Assembly: GCF_003590145.2 (NCBI RefSeq)
Contig: NZ_CP060436.1
Coordinates: 344,001 to 408,000 of the forward strand
Origin: Pseudooceanicola algae
GTDB taxonomy: Bacteria; Pseudomonadota; Alphaproteobacteria; Rhodobacterales; Rhodobacteraceae
DNA length: 64,000 nucleotides
Reading direction: 5' to 3'
The notes beneath the pieces are model-generated. The model made no database searches. It saw only the letters and a list, made by a program, of their open reading frames with translations, and was not told the DNA's origin. Every line of letters begins with the position of its first letter. Position 1 is the stretch's first letter. The position numbers were made by a program, and so were the translations under genes. This document shows, piece by piece, positions 44,201-53,286 of the stretch.

Positions 44201-44582
44201 AGGGGGGCTGCTGTCCTTCTCGCTCAGCCGCGCGACGGCCGAGGGCTTCGGGCGCCTGGTCGAAGTGAAGATCCCGGCCGGCACCCCGATCTATTCGCCG
44301 CGCTCGGGTATCTCGGGCGGCGAGATCCTGATCCCCGTCGAAGAGGCGCGGCGCCTGATCCCCGAGCTGGACGATGCTCCGACCGCTGGTCCCGCCGGAT
44401 CTGCTGGCAGCGCCGATCCCGAAGACGCCCTGTCGATCGACGATTTCCGGGGCGTGGCCGAGGTCGAATTCCGCAACCCGGACAAGACCGTCCACAGCCT
44501 TCAGGACATCCTGGCCGACCTGGACGCCGACGAGGACCTGGAAACCGTTCTGGAAATCTGCCCCACAGGGAGGCCTGCCTGA
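41214..44582 (+). CDS. Polyvalent ejection protein: lysozyme, DdrB/ParB-like and ADP-ribosyltransferase-like domains
   Basis: An 1122-aa protein. Residues about 316-445 are a tail-type lysozyme (FLGNFVAESGPGLDT with E343, then GMAQWNG), which would cut peptidoglycan on entry. Residues about 478-645 match the DdrB-like ParB superfamily (DNIIESGNGRVRAI, VVDAQDSGVARMTATERAQI). The C-terminus has the three ADP-ribosyltransferase elements: R987 in LYRGQ, SFSLS at 1001-1005, and E1037 in SGGEILIP. Such mixtures are called polyvalent proteins and are injected with DNA. The transferase could modify a host target at once after infection. The first catalytic glutamate of an ExE pair is not present, since G precedes E. 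Confidence 0.7.
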   Translation: MTFMLKDTGTVDPNGPLSHAVPERAERVAAQFRLDQVSTDSMGLQSAHVERTLLSEIQGAIGPDPDAPAPTRPYRSSEKAFQVDRARALRQVADLRAFDPDTFGSLPTTPEEFDREVLRRRRAELDDLMDLLQAAPSGGWAPELAGSLGAGIWDPWTALTLPFGAAGRLSVPMTAAIEGVAGAAGEALSLPDQFRAARELGMPDPNVPLQLAFAAGLSGALGGAGAAAGRYIQYRRTGRAAGQAARPSAEAPLEFGAALDEADGEMLQARADGRPALASPQDGPAADRAPAPGQPLTMGDFDFSATGNASPRGNRIGYVFGRLLERGVDPHLAAGFLGNFVAESGPGLDTAAIGDNGNALGMAQWNGPRRRELERFAQSRGKPATDLDTQIDFLFHELETSEAKPWARIREARDAGEAARLISDLFERPGTPHLPRRLGAARSIMTQYSQGGVPRWTGPLELPDDAPAAGFSGYRTSRAYTGTGEMTVGDDMRVSVEYQVVDLADLRQATGDLQPRDRARAASDAWVTDTAARLDPARLMDSPEADRGAPLVGPDNIIESGNGRVRAIGRAYELGSDRAAAYRQQIEERTGATIPEGIERPVLIARRTSALDDAARRQLVVDAQDSGVARMTATERAQIGQRALGHDLLQRLDPDRVLTSAENRDFARAFAARFPRSERNAFIDEKGNLSIDGVRQMQDSLFARAYEAMDILARYVEAAPGELRSLMDALSAAAPRIARLRAAIAAGDVSPEMDITPFLLDAVRLIAGAREVATAEGGKLAEIVEEALASVDLLDGGAVAPLTAALVRKIMPGGRQASARAITDFLNRYADEALAAGQGGGLLGAPGPLDVLKAVDRASFGDLTETGRPSSPEARPVTVGALAEGASFDQGATSEGALIGDAQAERGLRESAAAQAGPPPVSAGRLSDEEHDAVEAWLETQVRAGSPLDRDAQGRIDRSYRANGDEDVAGDIRAGLTPAPVEMTLYRGQALDEAAAGGLLSFSLSRATAEGFGRLVEVKIPAGTPIYSPRSGISGGEILIPVEEARRLIPELDDAPTAGPAGSAGSADPEDALSIDDFRGVAEVEFRNPDKTVHSLQDILADLDADEDLETVLEICPTGRPA

Positions 44583-47089
44583 TGCCCAATATCCATGATT
44601 GCCTGCAACGCGCCGTGGACGCCGGAGAGCTGGACCAGGTCCGTGCCCGCGAGGCAGGTTCAAAATACGATCAGCTGGTAGAGCGCTACGCGACCGAAAT
44701 GCCGCGCCACCAGGCTGAGGCGACCGCCGCGGCCCATTTGAAAGAGGCAACCAAGCGGGCCCGGCGGTCGCGCAAGCATGCGGTGCTGAACCAGCTTCAG
44801 GCGATGACACGGATCCGCACCCTGATCCTGGACAGTCCCGATCCCGCCCTGGCGATCCGCAACCTGATCGAGTTCTCCGAGGGCAGCGGGTTTCGTGGTG
44901 AAAGCGTGGCCTCGATCGAGAAGGCCTATGTCCATTCGATCAATGCCTCGCTGAACAGCGTGCTGCGCGAAACCGGCCGCAACGTCTGGGGCAACAGCCG
45001 GGACGCGGTGCGCCTGCGCGATGTCATCCGCGAGTTGCACATGGAAGAAACCGGGGATGCGCGCGCCAAGGCGCTGGCGCAGAAGGTCCGTTCCGAGCAG
45101 CAGCGCATGCGCCGCCTGTTCAACGCCCATGGTGGCGACATCGGCGAGCTGGCGGATTTTGGCGTGAACCACACCCATGACGTGGCCCGCCTGCGCGCCG
45201 CCGGCCTGGATGCCTGGAAGGATTTCGTCGCCCCGCAGAGGGGCCCGCACATGCTGGACTGGACCCGCATCATCGACAATGCCACGGGCAAGCCCTTCTC
45301 GGCCGACGGGACGCCACCGCCACGAGACCGGATCGACAGCTTCCTGAACCAGATACACGAGGGGATCACCACGCGCGGCTGGGACACCCGCGAGGCAGGA
45401 CTGACCACCGGCGGCAAGGCGCTTTACAACCAGCGTGCCGAACACCGTGTCCTGCATTTCCGCGATGGCAGCACCTGGCTGGAATACAACAAGCGCTTCG
45501 GCAGCTCTGACCCGTTCAGCGGCATGATTGGCGGGCTGCATGGCATGGCGCGGGACGTGGCGATGATGCGCGTGCTGGGTCCGAACCCGCATACCGGGCT
45601 GGAGTTCGCCATCCAGGTGGCCGAGAAACACGCCGCCATCCGCAAGGATCCCGGCCTCGAGGATCGGGTCAGCAAGACGGCGATCCGCGCGCGGACGATG
45701 CTGATGCATATCGACGGGTCGGCAAACGTGCCGGAAAGCCTGGCGGCGTCCCGCTTCTTCGGTGGCACCCGCAAGGTGCTGACCTCCATCCAGCTTGGCT
45801 CAGCCGCGCTGTCGGCTGTTACGGACCTGGCGACCACGCGCATGGCAGCGACGGTCATGGGGATGAACCCTAACAACCTGTTCGCCCGGCAGGTCCAGAT
45901 GATGACCAGTCATGCGACGCGCGAGACCGCCGCGCAGATGGGCTATGTCGCCGATACGCTGGCCGATATCGGCAGCACGGCCGCGCGGTTCACTGGCGAG
46001 GTTCCGGTCGGCGAGTTCGCGGACCGGCTGTCGGGCTTCACGATGCGCGCCTCGGGTCTGAGCTTCTGGACGGACATGAACCGCACCGCGTTCCAGATGG
46101 AATTTTCCGGCTTTATGGCCAGCCACGCCGGAGACCGCTTCGAGGCGCTGCCGGATCCGCTGCGCCGGATCTTTGAGACGCGGGGCATCACCGCGCGCGA
46201 CTGGGATCTGCTGCGCGATCCCGAGGCGCTGTTCACGGCGCCCAACGGCGCGACCTTCCTGTCGCCGATCTACTGGCGCAATGCCCAAAAGACCCTGCCC
46301 CCGGCCGAGGCCGAGGGGCTGGCGATGCGCCTGCAGATGGCCATCGAGGAGCAGCTCGAAGTGGCGATCCCGAGCGCGACCGTCGAAGGCCGGGCGCTGA
46401 TGGTGGGGCGCTCTGCGCCGGGTGCCATCGGTGGCGAGTTGCTGCGGTCCACAGCGATGTACAAGGGGTTCGCAGTTTCGCTGATGTTGGCCCAGATCCG
46501 TCGCTTCATGGCCATTCCGACGCCCCTGGGGCGCGCCGCCTATGCGTTCAAGATGAGCGCGAGCCTGGTCCTGATGGGCGCCCTGGCCGTGCAGCTGAAG
46601 GAGATGGCCAAGGGCAATGATCCCCGTCCGATGGATGAGAGCAAGTTCTGGATGGCGGCCGTCTTCCAGTCCGGTGGCCTGGGCATCTTCGGCGATTTCT
46701 TCGCCTCGGAAACCAGCCGCGTCGGCGGTGGCCTGGCCGAGACCATCGCCGGGCCTGTCGTCGGCTTCGCGGGTGATCTGATCGGCCCGGTGGCATCGAA
46801 CATCCAGCGCGCAGCCGAGGGTGAGGACCTGCTGCTTGGCCGCGATGCGGCGAACCTGGTGCGCTACGACACGCCCATAGGATCAAGCCTCTGGTACGCG
46901 CGTCTGGCCTTCAGCCGGGGCGTGGCCGACCAGCTGCAGTACTTCCTGGACCCGGAGGCCGAGCGCCAGTGGCGCCAGCAGGCCCGCCGCCAGGAGCAGG
47001 ACTACGGCAACGCGAACTGGTGGCAGCGCGGCCAGCTGGTGCCGGACCGCGCCCCCGACCTGTCCAATGCCTTCGGAGGTTCCAGATGA
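44582..47089 (+). CDS. Large internal virion protein with hydrophobic C-terminal segments
   Basis: An 835-aa protein. The N-terminal 150 residues are coiled-coil and basic. The middle is helical, and several hydrophobic helices occur after residue 620 (MSASLVLMGALAVQL; IAGPVVGFAGDLIGPV). This layout resembles large polyvalent-associated domain LPD38 and T7 gp16-like inner-membrane ejection proteins. It probably forms the inner-membrane part of the ejection channel. It overlaps the tail fibre start by 4 bp. Confidence 0.65.
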   Translation: MPNIHDCLQRAVDAGELDQVRAREAGSKYDQLVERYATEMPRHQAEATAAAHLKEATKRARRSRKHAVLNQLQAMTRIRTLILDSPDPALAIRNLIEFSEGSGFRGESVASIEKAYVHSINASLNSVLRETGRNVWGNSRDAVRLRDVIRELHMEETGDARAKALAQKVRSEQQRMRRLFNAHGGDIGELADFGVNHTHDVARLRAAGLDAWKDFVAPQRGPHMLDWTRIIDNATGKPFSADGTPPPRDRIDSFLNQIHEGITTRGWDTREAGLTTGGKALYNQRAEHRVLHFRDGSTWLEYNKRFGSSDPFSGMIGGLHGMARDVAMMRVLGPNPHTGLEFAIQVAEKHAAIRKDPGLEDRVSKTAIRARTMLMHIDGSANVPESLAASRFFGGTRKVLTSIQLGSAALSAVTDLATTRMAATVMGMNPNNLFARQVQMMTSHATRETAAQMGYVADTLADIGSTAARFTGEVPVGEFADRLSGFTMRASGLSFWTDMNRTAFQMEFSGFMASHAGDRFEALPDPLRRIFETRGITARDWDLLRDPEALFTAPNGATFLSPIYWRNAQKTLPPAEAEGLAMRLQMAIEEQLEVAIPSATVEGRALMVGRSAPGAIGGELLRSTAMYKGFAVSLMLAQIRRFMAIPTPLGRAAYAFKMSASLVLMGALAVQLKEMAKGNDPRPMDESKFWMAAVFQSGGLGIFGDFFASETSRVGGGLAETIAGPVVGFAGDLIGPVASNIQRAAEGEDLLLGRDAANLVRYDTPIGSSLWYARLAFSRGVADQLQYFLDPEAERQWRQQARRQEQDYGNANWWQRGQLVPDRAPDLSNAFGGSR

Positions 47090-48621
47090 GCATCGACGAA
47101 TTCAGCCCGGCCCCGGTCCAGGTGGTCGACGGCATCGGCCCATACGGCATCCCCCATGCCTATGCGGGGGCGGCGGAACTGGCCGTGACCCTGAGCCTGG
47201 CCGGTGAGCGCACGGTGCTGACCGTGCTGCAGTATTCCTGCGATCCGGTCACCAGCGACACCGCCGGCAGCCTCTACCTGGAGGCCCAGGTGGCGAGCGA
47301 TTTCGCTTGGGCCTCGATGATCGTCGAGCGCGCGACCCGCATGGAACAGGGCTATGATGGGGCCGCGTCCCGGGAGAAGGCCGTGCAGGTCCAGCTGGAT
47401 CGCATCGTCATGGCCCAGCAGGACACGCAGCGTCTGGCGAAGAACGCGCTGCGCCTGGCACCGGAAGAGCCCGAGGTGCGCGTCTTCGACAAGACGGTTG
47501 CCGAACGGTCGGGGCGCACCCTTGCCTGGGCCGAGGACGGCATGGGCCTTGAGCCCGGGCCGAAATCCTCGGAGATCGCGAAGGCGCAGGGTTTCGCGGA
47601 AGAGGTCGCGCAGATCAAGGAAGAGTTCGGGAACGTGGACGGGGCGATCACCGAAGCTCGAGCCGCACGGGACAAGTCCGAGCTTTGGGCCGAAGAGGAT
47701 GAGGATACCGAGGTGGACCCCGGGCAGTATTCCGCCCTGCACCATGCCGCGAAATCTGCGCTGGCTGCCACGGCAGCCGGCGTTGCGCAGACGGGCGCCG
47801 AGACCGCCAAGGGCGGCGCGGAAGCGGCGCAGGCCGGCGCCGAGCTGGCCGCAGCTGCGCAGGACATCTTCGAGAGCACCGCGGCCGGACTGGCCTCCAC
47901 CACAGAGGGTGGCCTGTTCTGGGTGCCCTCTGCCGGCGCGCTGGACCTCTATCGGCACGACGCCGGCCCCCTGGCCTTCGACATGGACGTGAGCGTGGCG
48001 ACGAGCCCGCGTATCGAGCAGTTCGAGACCATCACGCCCACGGGCCTTGCCCTGGCGGGCGGCACTGTGCGCGAGAAGGGCGAGACGGTGACGCCCGAGC
48101 TGAGCTGGGTCCAGACGAAAAGCAGTGTCTACGCTGCGGTCTCTGCGCAGAGCGTCGATGACGGAGGCGGCCCGGAAAGTGTCGGGACCGGCGACACGAG
48201 CTGGGAGGGCGATGACGTGACCGAGGATACCACCTTCACGGTCGAGATCACCGACGCGCTGGCCCGCACCAGCGAGGCCAGCATCACGCTCGATTTTCGC
48301 AACCGTCTGTTCTGGGGGGCGTCCGCCAATGCCACGTTGACCAGCGCCCAGATCATCGCCCTGGCCGGGGCCGGGCTATCGAACGTGCTGGCCCGGGCAA
48401 TGAGCATCGCGGCCTCGGGCGGCGCGCCCTACGTCTACTATGCTTGGCCCCTGGTCTATGGTGACCCGTCGAGCGTGAAGGTCGGTGGCTTTGCCCTCGA
48501 TGGTGCAGGCTACACACTCGCGACCGTCTCCGTCAGCACCGCTGCCGGACATGTCGAAGACTACCGCGTCTTGCGGCTGGCCCAGCAGCAGAGCGGCACT
48601 GTTCTCCTGGAGGTTTCCTGA
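47086..48621 (+). CDS. Tail fibre protein with T7-type N-terminal anchor
   Basis: A 511-aa protein; ATG 47086 follows GGAGG. Residues 1-120 (PYGIPHAYAGAAELAVTLSL; then QVASDFAWASMIVERATRME) fit the tail-attachment domain of T7-like fibres. A long Ala/Glu coiled shaft spans about 140-270 and a beta-rich tip follows. It should bind the tail and carry or adjoin the tailspike encoded next. Confidence 0.7.
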   Translation: MSIDEFSPAPVQVVDGIGPYGIPHAYAGAAELAVTLSLAGERTVLTVLQYSCDPVTSDTAGSLYLEAQVASDFAWASMIVERATRMEQGYDGAASREKAVQVQLDRIVMAQQDTQRLAKNALRLAPEEPEVRVFDKTVAERSGRTLAWAEDGMGLEPGPKSSEIAKAQGFAEEVAQIKEEFGNVDGAITEARAARDKSELWAEEDEDTEVDPGQYSALHHAAKSALAATAAGVAQTGAETAKGGAEAAQAGAELAAAAQDIFESTAAGLASTTEGGLFWVPSAGALDLYRHDAGPLAFDMDVSVATSPRIEQFETITPTGLALAGGTVREKGETVTPELSWVQTKSSVYAAVSAQSVDDGGGPESVGTGDTSWEGDDVTEDTTFTVEITDALARTSEASITLDFRNRLFWGASANATLTSAQIIALAGAGLSNVLARAMSIAASGGAPYVYYAWPLVYGDPSSVKVGGFALDGAGYTLATVSVSTAAGHVEDYRVLRLAQQQSGTVLLEVS

Positions 48622-50951
48622 TGCCTATCCCTCTGGCGGATACCGCCGTTCCCTCCACGCCCACCTACGAGATTGCACGTCGCGAGAACATTAAGGGCAC
48701 CGCGCACCCGATTTCCGCCATCGCGAGCTGGTCGGCGGAGGTACCTGCCTACCTGCGGGAAGCGGGCATGTTGCTGGTCGAGCGGGACACCCGCAGGCTC
48801 TTCATGATCAACGAGGCGCTGGACGGCCTGGTCTCTGTCACCAGTGACGATCTGGACGGCGCGCTACTCGGCATCCTGCGCAACCTCCTGTGGGTTTGTC
48901 TCGGAGACGGTGAAACGTCCGCACCACCTGTCCTGGTCGCCGAAGACGGCCTGGTGCTCGACGTTGCTGAGCCGAAGGCGTCGGTGGCGGCGTTCGACGG
49001 CGCGGCCGTGGCGGCCCTGCGCGTGGATCTATGGATCGTATCGGGCGAAGGGGGGGAGCTGTCCCCACCTCCAGACGCCGTTTCCGAGGGCGGCCTGGTA
49101 CTCGACATTGCAGAGCCGAAGGCGACGGCTGCCGCGTTCGATGGCGCGGCCGTAGCGGCCCTGCGCCTCGACCTCTGGAGCTTCGAAGGGGAAGGCAATG
49201 CCCTGGGCATCATCCCGACACTTGTGTCCGAGGCGGGCTTGGTCCTGGACGAATGGACGGGCAATGGTGCCAGTGCCCTGCTGGCCGCTTTCCGGGACGC
49301 CGTGTGGTCGTTCAGCGGTGCGGCCCAAGGCCTCATCGCCTGGCCGGTTCGTGTGGCCGAGGACGGCCGCGTGATCGAAACGCAGGGCGCGCGAAACGGG
49401 GACCTCTACAGCAGCTACGTCGAGCGGGCCACGCTGCCGCAGTTTCGCCAAATGGTTTGGCGCTTCACCGGCTCGGGCGAGGGGCTGAACCCCCCGTCGG
49501 AAGTGAGCGAAGACGGATATACGCTGAGCGCGTCCTTCGGTGCGTCTGGTTTCGCTGACCGGGCCGTCGCCTATATCGTGGCCGGCGGCCTTTATATCAT
49601 GGGCGGCAGCGGGCCCGACGGGGTGCTGAACGACGACGCTGACAAGACGTGGCTTTCGGCGGTCGTCGTGGGCGGCACCGTGCAAGCCATCTGGGAGGAC
49701 GATGTCGGCGGCAAGCACACGGCCAGGGTCATGATTGCCGACGGGTCTGTGTGGGACGACGGCGCCATCGAGGCAATGTCTGACGACGGGCAGTCCAATG
49801 GCGAATCGCAAGCCCGCGAAGCCAACTCGATCGTCTTCCCGGCGCCGCCGGCCTTCAAGGACAGGCTGCGCATGCCACGCACCGCTTCGGCGGACGCCTG
49901 GCTTGGCTACTACACGTCAGGCGGGGCTTCCGTCGAGATCCCGCCTGGCACGATCACGGGGCTCATGGACCTGACCGATAAGCTTAGGGAAGTCGGCTCC
50001 AATCGCTACGGCACCACGGCAGCCAGCGCCGCCTGCCGCCGTGAGGTTGAACTTGCCCACGCTCTCTCCGGCGACTGGGTCCCGGACATGCTTATCTGGA
50101 GCAATGCAGAGGGCGGCCAGGACATGGCCGATATTCTCGACAGCGCCGGGGCTGGAAAATATTACGCGCAGAACGTTTCCACGGTGCTGACCGACCTTGC
50201 TGGGCTGCCCTTGCCTCGCCGGATAGCCTATCGCTGGATGCTGATGCAGCAGGGTGAGAGTGACAGCAACGTCGCCAACCTGGGAGACCTGCACAGCCAG
50301 CACCGTGAGGAACAGGAAGAGAAGGCCCAGTCTATCTTAGGACAGTTCGAGCCAGTCCGGATGCTCTCGGGACAACCCTCCAGCTTCTTCTCGAACTTTG
50401 ATGGCGCGCAGTCGATCCTGGATTACGCCCTCTCGGGGGCCGATCCTTACATGTACTGTCTCGGACCGACTTACGCCTTCCCGTTTGCGTCCGACTTCCT
50501 GCACCAGACCAGTGTCGGCCATGCGATGCGCGGATATCTGGCGCAGGCAGCAAGGCATGAGATCAGGAACGGGCGGGGTTGGGTCCCCCTGCATCCCGTC
50601 AGCGCTTCCGTCACGGGGGCGAACGAAATCACGGCCGTGCTGTCGGAAGCAGCCGTAATCGACGAGGACTGGCTTGTAGATCCGACGGGACTGGCCAACG
50701 CGGGCGTCCAGGTGAGCGGAGCCACGGTTTCGGCAGTGTCCGTCACGGGCACCACCATGACCATCACCACCAGCGACGCTGCCGCCGGAGCCACCGCGGT
50801 AGGCACGGCCACCGCAGGCCACACCGGAGAGGACCGCGCCGCCACCGGGATCCCGCGATCCACAATTCGCTCCGTGGCTCAGTTCGGGGCCTTCCATACC
50901 GGGGACCCCATCCACAAGCCCATCTGCCACCGTCGCATCAACATCACCTAA
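48621..50951 (+). CDS. SGNH-esterase tailspike, receptor polysaccharide deacetylase candidate
   Basis: A 776-aa protein. The central domain has DGQSNGESQ (S392), QGESDS (E546) and the D625xxH628 pair (SDFLHQ), the blocks of SGNH hydrolases of the sialate/acetylxylan esterase type. It probably removes acetyl groups from the host capsule or O-antigen during adsorption. Residues about 70-290 carry about five 45-48-aa repeats ending in 'DLW.f.GEG', likely the stalk. The C-terminal 100 residues form a small beta domain. Specificity cannot be read from the sequence. Confidence 0.7.
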   Translation: MPIPLADTAVPSTPTYEIARRENIKGTAHPISAIASWSAEVPAYLREAGMLLVERDTRRLFMINEALDGLVSVTSDDLDGALLGILRNLLWVCLGDGETSAPPVLVAEDGLVLDVAEPKASVAAFDGAAVAALRVDLWIVSGEGGELSPPPDAVSEGGLVLDIAEPKATAAAFDGAAVAALRLDLWSFEGEGNALGIIPTLVSEAGLVLDEWTGNGASALLAAFRDAVWSFSGAAQGLIAWPVRVAEDGRVIETQGARNGDLYSSYVERATLPQFRQMVWRFTGSGEGLNPPSEVSEDGYTLSASFGASGFADRAVAYIVAGGLYIMGGSGPDGVLNDDADKTWLSAVVVGGTVQAIWEDDVGGKHTARVMIADGSVWDDGAIEAMSDDGQSNGESQAREANSIVFPAPPAFKDRLRMPRTASADAWLGYYTSGGASVEIPPGTITGLMDLTDKLREVGSNRYGTTAASAACRREVELAHALSGDWVPDMLIWSNAEGGQDMADILDSAGAGKYYAQNVSTVLTDLAGLPLPRRIAYRWMLMQQGESDSNVANLGDLHSQHREEQEEKAQSILGQFEPVRMLSGQPSSFFSNFDGAQSILDYALSGADPYMYCLGPTYAFPFASDFLHQTSVGHAMRGYLAQAARHEIRNGRGWVPLHPVSASVTGANEITAVLSEAAVIDEDWLVDPTGLANAGVQVSGATVSAVSVTGTTMTITTSDAAAGATAVGTATAGHTGEDRAATGIPRSTIRSVAQFGAFHTGDPIHKPICHRRINIT
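48948..49181 (+). repeat. Tandem 144-bp repeat inside the tailspike gene
   Basis: The segments 48948-49037 and 49092-49181 are nearly identical at DNA level, offset 144 bp (48 codons), both encoding the 'GLVLD.AEPKA..AAFDG' unit. Weaker units flank them. The close DNA match shows recent duplication or gene conversion. Confidence 0.6.
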
Positions 50952-50960
50952 GGAGCCAAC

Positions 50961-51797
50961 ATGACCGTCTACAGCTTCAAAGTCCTGCCTGGCGTCACAG
51001 CCCCCGCAGGCGCGCCGGCCAACCCGCTGATCAACCTGCGCAACGCATGGGAGGGCGCGGCCCCTCTTGCGTTCCAGGCAATCCTCGATGCCCTTGGCGG
51101 CGCCTACGACGTGTATCAGCGGGCACGTCTGGCGCAGACCTGGATCGACCTCTACGACGCGGGCCTGCTGGCCAAGCTGGACAGCATCCACATGCTTGGA
51201 CTGACCGAGGCCGACAGCCTGATCAACTGGGCCGGAGGTGCCGCAGCAGTGAGCACGGGCGCGGCCTGGGATGGTGTGGCCGGGCACACCACGGACGGGG
51301 TCGACGATTTCGTGACCTTCGGCAACCCGTCGGCCATGCCCGACTTCCTGCAGAACAGCGCCTGCTTCGGGATCTTCTGCGCGGATGAGACCGGCGTCGT
51401 CAGCAACACCTACCAGGTAGGCATGAACATTTCCGGTGCCCCGGACAACACCCTGTATTCCATCCAGACCGGCACGGATACCGTCGCCTGGGCGGTGCAG
51501 ACCTCCCCCACAACCAACGCCAGCTACGAAGGCGCACAAACCGGAATGTGGCTTGCCAACCGCACCGGGGCAACCGCTGCACAGATCTACAAGGACGGCG
51601 TGCAGATCGGCACGACGAGCCAGGCATCCACTGTCCTGCGCAACGGGTCGCTGTCGCTTGGTCGGCAATCCACCTCTTTCACCGTGGCAAACGCGGCTGC
51701 TTTCGTCGCGGGCGCCGGATTGACGGCGCAGGAGGCCGCCGACCTCAGCGCGATCATCTCGGGGCACGTCGCCAAGGTCCAGGGCTGGGCGGTCTGA
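50961..51797 (+). CDS. Possible receptor-binding or laminin-G-like tail protein
   Basis: A 278-aa protein behind AGGAG. The body (about 90-240) is beta-rich, with 'NRTGATAAQIYKDGVQIGTT' and 'LSLGRQS', the shape of concanavalin/laminin-G-like lectin domains often seen in phage tails. It ends with a short helix. By position after the tailspike it may be another adhesin. Confidence 0.45.
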   Translation: MTVYSFKVLPGVTAPAGAPANPLINLRNAWEGAAPLAFQAILDALGGAYDVYQRARLAQTWIDLYDAGLLAKLDSIHMLGLTEADSLINWAGGAAAVSTGAAWDGVAGHTTDGVDDFVTFGNPSAMPDFLQNSACFGIFCADETGVVSNTYQVGMNISGAPDNTLYSIQTGTDTVAWAVQTSPTTNASYEGAQTGMWLANRTGATAAQIYKDGVQIGTTSQASTVLRNGSLSLGRQSTSFTVANAAAFVAGAGLTAQEAADLSAIISGHVAKVQGWAV

Positions 51798-51833
51798 TCG
51801 GCGAAGTCAGCCACCTCACTATCGGAGGACAGC

Positions 51834-52112
51834 ATGAAATTTGACGGCACAGTAAGCTTGGGCAACGCGCTGTCCATTGCGACGGTGATCGTGGGCCTCA
51901 GCATCGGTTACGCCAAGCTTCAGGCCCAGCAGGAAGATAGCCACAGGCGGATCTCGGTCATCGAAGCGGCGGCGAACGCCCGAGAGGGTCGCATCCGCGC
52001 CGCCGAGATCGCGTTGGCTGGGCAATCCTCCGACCTGCGCAACATTCAAAATGGCATCGACGACATCAAGAAATCACTGACGCAGTTGACAAATGGCAGG
52101 AGCGACCGATGA
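51834..52112 (+). CDS. Single-pass membrane protein of the lysis cassette
   Basis: A 92-aa protein with one N-terminal membrane helix (about residues 10-27) and a charged coiled coil, a layout of holin accessories or i-spanins. It overlaps the endolysin gene by 4 bp. No outer spanin is evident nearby. Confidence 0.55.
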   Translation: MKFDGTVSLGNALSIATVIVGLSIGYAKLQAQQEDSHRRISVIEAAANAREGRIRAAEIALAGQSSDLRNIQNGIDDIKKSLTQLTNGRSDR

Positions 52113-52723
52113 CGAAGTCCGTTCAGCACCTTGCGGAAGAAATCGTCGCCCGTGAGGGCGGCTTCGTAAATGACCCCGATGATCCGGGCGGCGCCACGAA
52201 ACACGGGGTCACGATCCACACCATGCGCAACCTGGGGCTGGACTTGGACCGCGATGGTGACGTGGACGTTGCCGACGTGCAGCGCCTGACCGTGGATCAG
52301 GCCGTGGACATCTTCCTGCGGCGCTACCTTTATGCGCCGCGGATCAACCAGCTCCCCGAGCAGCTCGTGGATACGGTCTTCGACATGCAGGTGAATGCCG
52401 GGAACAACGCGGTGAAGATCCTGCAGCGGCTCGTGACCGAGATGGGCTTTCCGGCGGTGGCGGATGGAGCGATCGGGCCGAAGACGCTGGCCGCAGTGCA
52501 GGCCGCCACGGCGGCGGCCCCGGGTTTCATCCGGGATGGCTACGGGATTGCCCGGCGCAACTACTACTTTGCCCTCGCCGATGCGCGACCGGCCAGCCGG
52601 AAATACGCGCGGACCCGCGCCGGCGGCAAGGGTGGCTGGATCACCAGGGCGGAAGAGTTCATTGCGCCGCGCTACCACATGAGCGCGGCAAAGTTCAGGG
52701 AAAGGACGAAGGCATGGGCGTGA
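52109..52723 (+). CDS. Endolysin, glycoside hydrolase 108 type
   Basis: A 204-aa protein. The catalytic glutamate is E16 in AREGGFVNDPDDPGG, followed by TKHGVTIHT, the GH108 signature; about residues 95-170 (DMQVNAGNNAVKILQRLV and DGAIGPKT) form the associated peptidoglycan-binding part. It degrades murein at lysis. No signal peptide, so it depends on the holin encoded next. Confidence 0.85.
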   Translation: MTKSVQHLAEEIVAREGGFVNDPDDPGGATKHGVTIHTMRNLGLDLDRDGDVDVADVQRLTVDQAVDIFLRRYLYAPRINQLPEQLVDTVFDMQVNAGNNAVKILQRLVTEMGFPAVADGAIGPKTLAAVQAATAAAPGFIRDGYGIARRNYYFALADARPASRKYARTRAGGKGGWITRAEEFIAPRYHMSAAKFRERTKAWA

Positions 52724-53286
52724 TTAGCACCATCACCGGCGCGCTCTTCGGGGCGGGCGGCAACGTGATCCAGGAGACGGCCGAGGTCTTCGTGCCGAAC
52801 GCGGAAGCTTCCGCGCAGCGGGCGAGCGACGGCACGGCCTCGGCCCGCGCGCAGTTCGCGGCAGAATTCACCGGGGCGACCGGTGGCTTCAATGGCTTCG
52901 TCAACGCACTGAACCGCCTGCCACGGCCGATCCTGGCGCTGGGGGTTATCTTCCTCATGGGCGCAGCCATGGCGGATCCGCTCTGGTACACGGCGCGGAT
53001 GCAGGCGCTGGCACTGACACCGGATCCGCTGTGGCAAGGCTTCGGCCTGCTGATGCTGTTCTTCTTCGGCGGGCGGATGCAGGTCACGGCCGCCCAGGCC
53101 CGCGTCGCAACGGCAGCGCTGAGCGCCCAGGTGCCCAAGGTGATCGAGAGCATTGCAGCCCTGCGCGAGCTGCGCGCTGAGAGCGCAGGCGTGGCCGATA
53201 CGGGAAGTGCTGCCGATCTCACGCTGGACGCCACGGAGGCCGGTGACAATCCCGCTCTGGCGGCGTGGCGACAGGCGCAAGGGTGA
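52714..53286 (+). CDS. Holin of the gene-transfer-agent three-TM type
   Basis: A 190-aa protein. Two clear hydrophobic helices (ILALGVIFLMGAAMADPLWY and WQGFGLLMLFFFGGR) with an amphipathic N-terminus match the GTA_holin_3TM family. It opens the membrane for the endolysin. The family is typical of Rhodobacteraceae prophages and gene transfer agents. Last gene before attR; the next 111 bp carry a T-run (53348-53354) that may end the late transcript. Confidence 0.8.
   Translation: MGVISTITGALFGAGGNVIQETAEVFVPNAEASAQRASDGTASARAQFAAEFTGATGGFNGFVNALNRLPRPILALGVIFLMGAAMADPLWYTARMQALALTPDPLWQGFGLLMLFFFGGRMQVTAAQARVATAALSAQVPKVIESIAALRELRAESAGVADTGSAADLTLDATEAGDNPALAAWRQAQG

Noticed and set aside
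50961-51797. Diversity-generating retroelement target, considered because the phage resembles BPP-1
   Set aside because: No reverse transcriptase or template repeat is present in the window, and no variable-repeat pair was seen.
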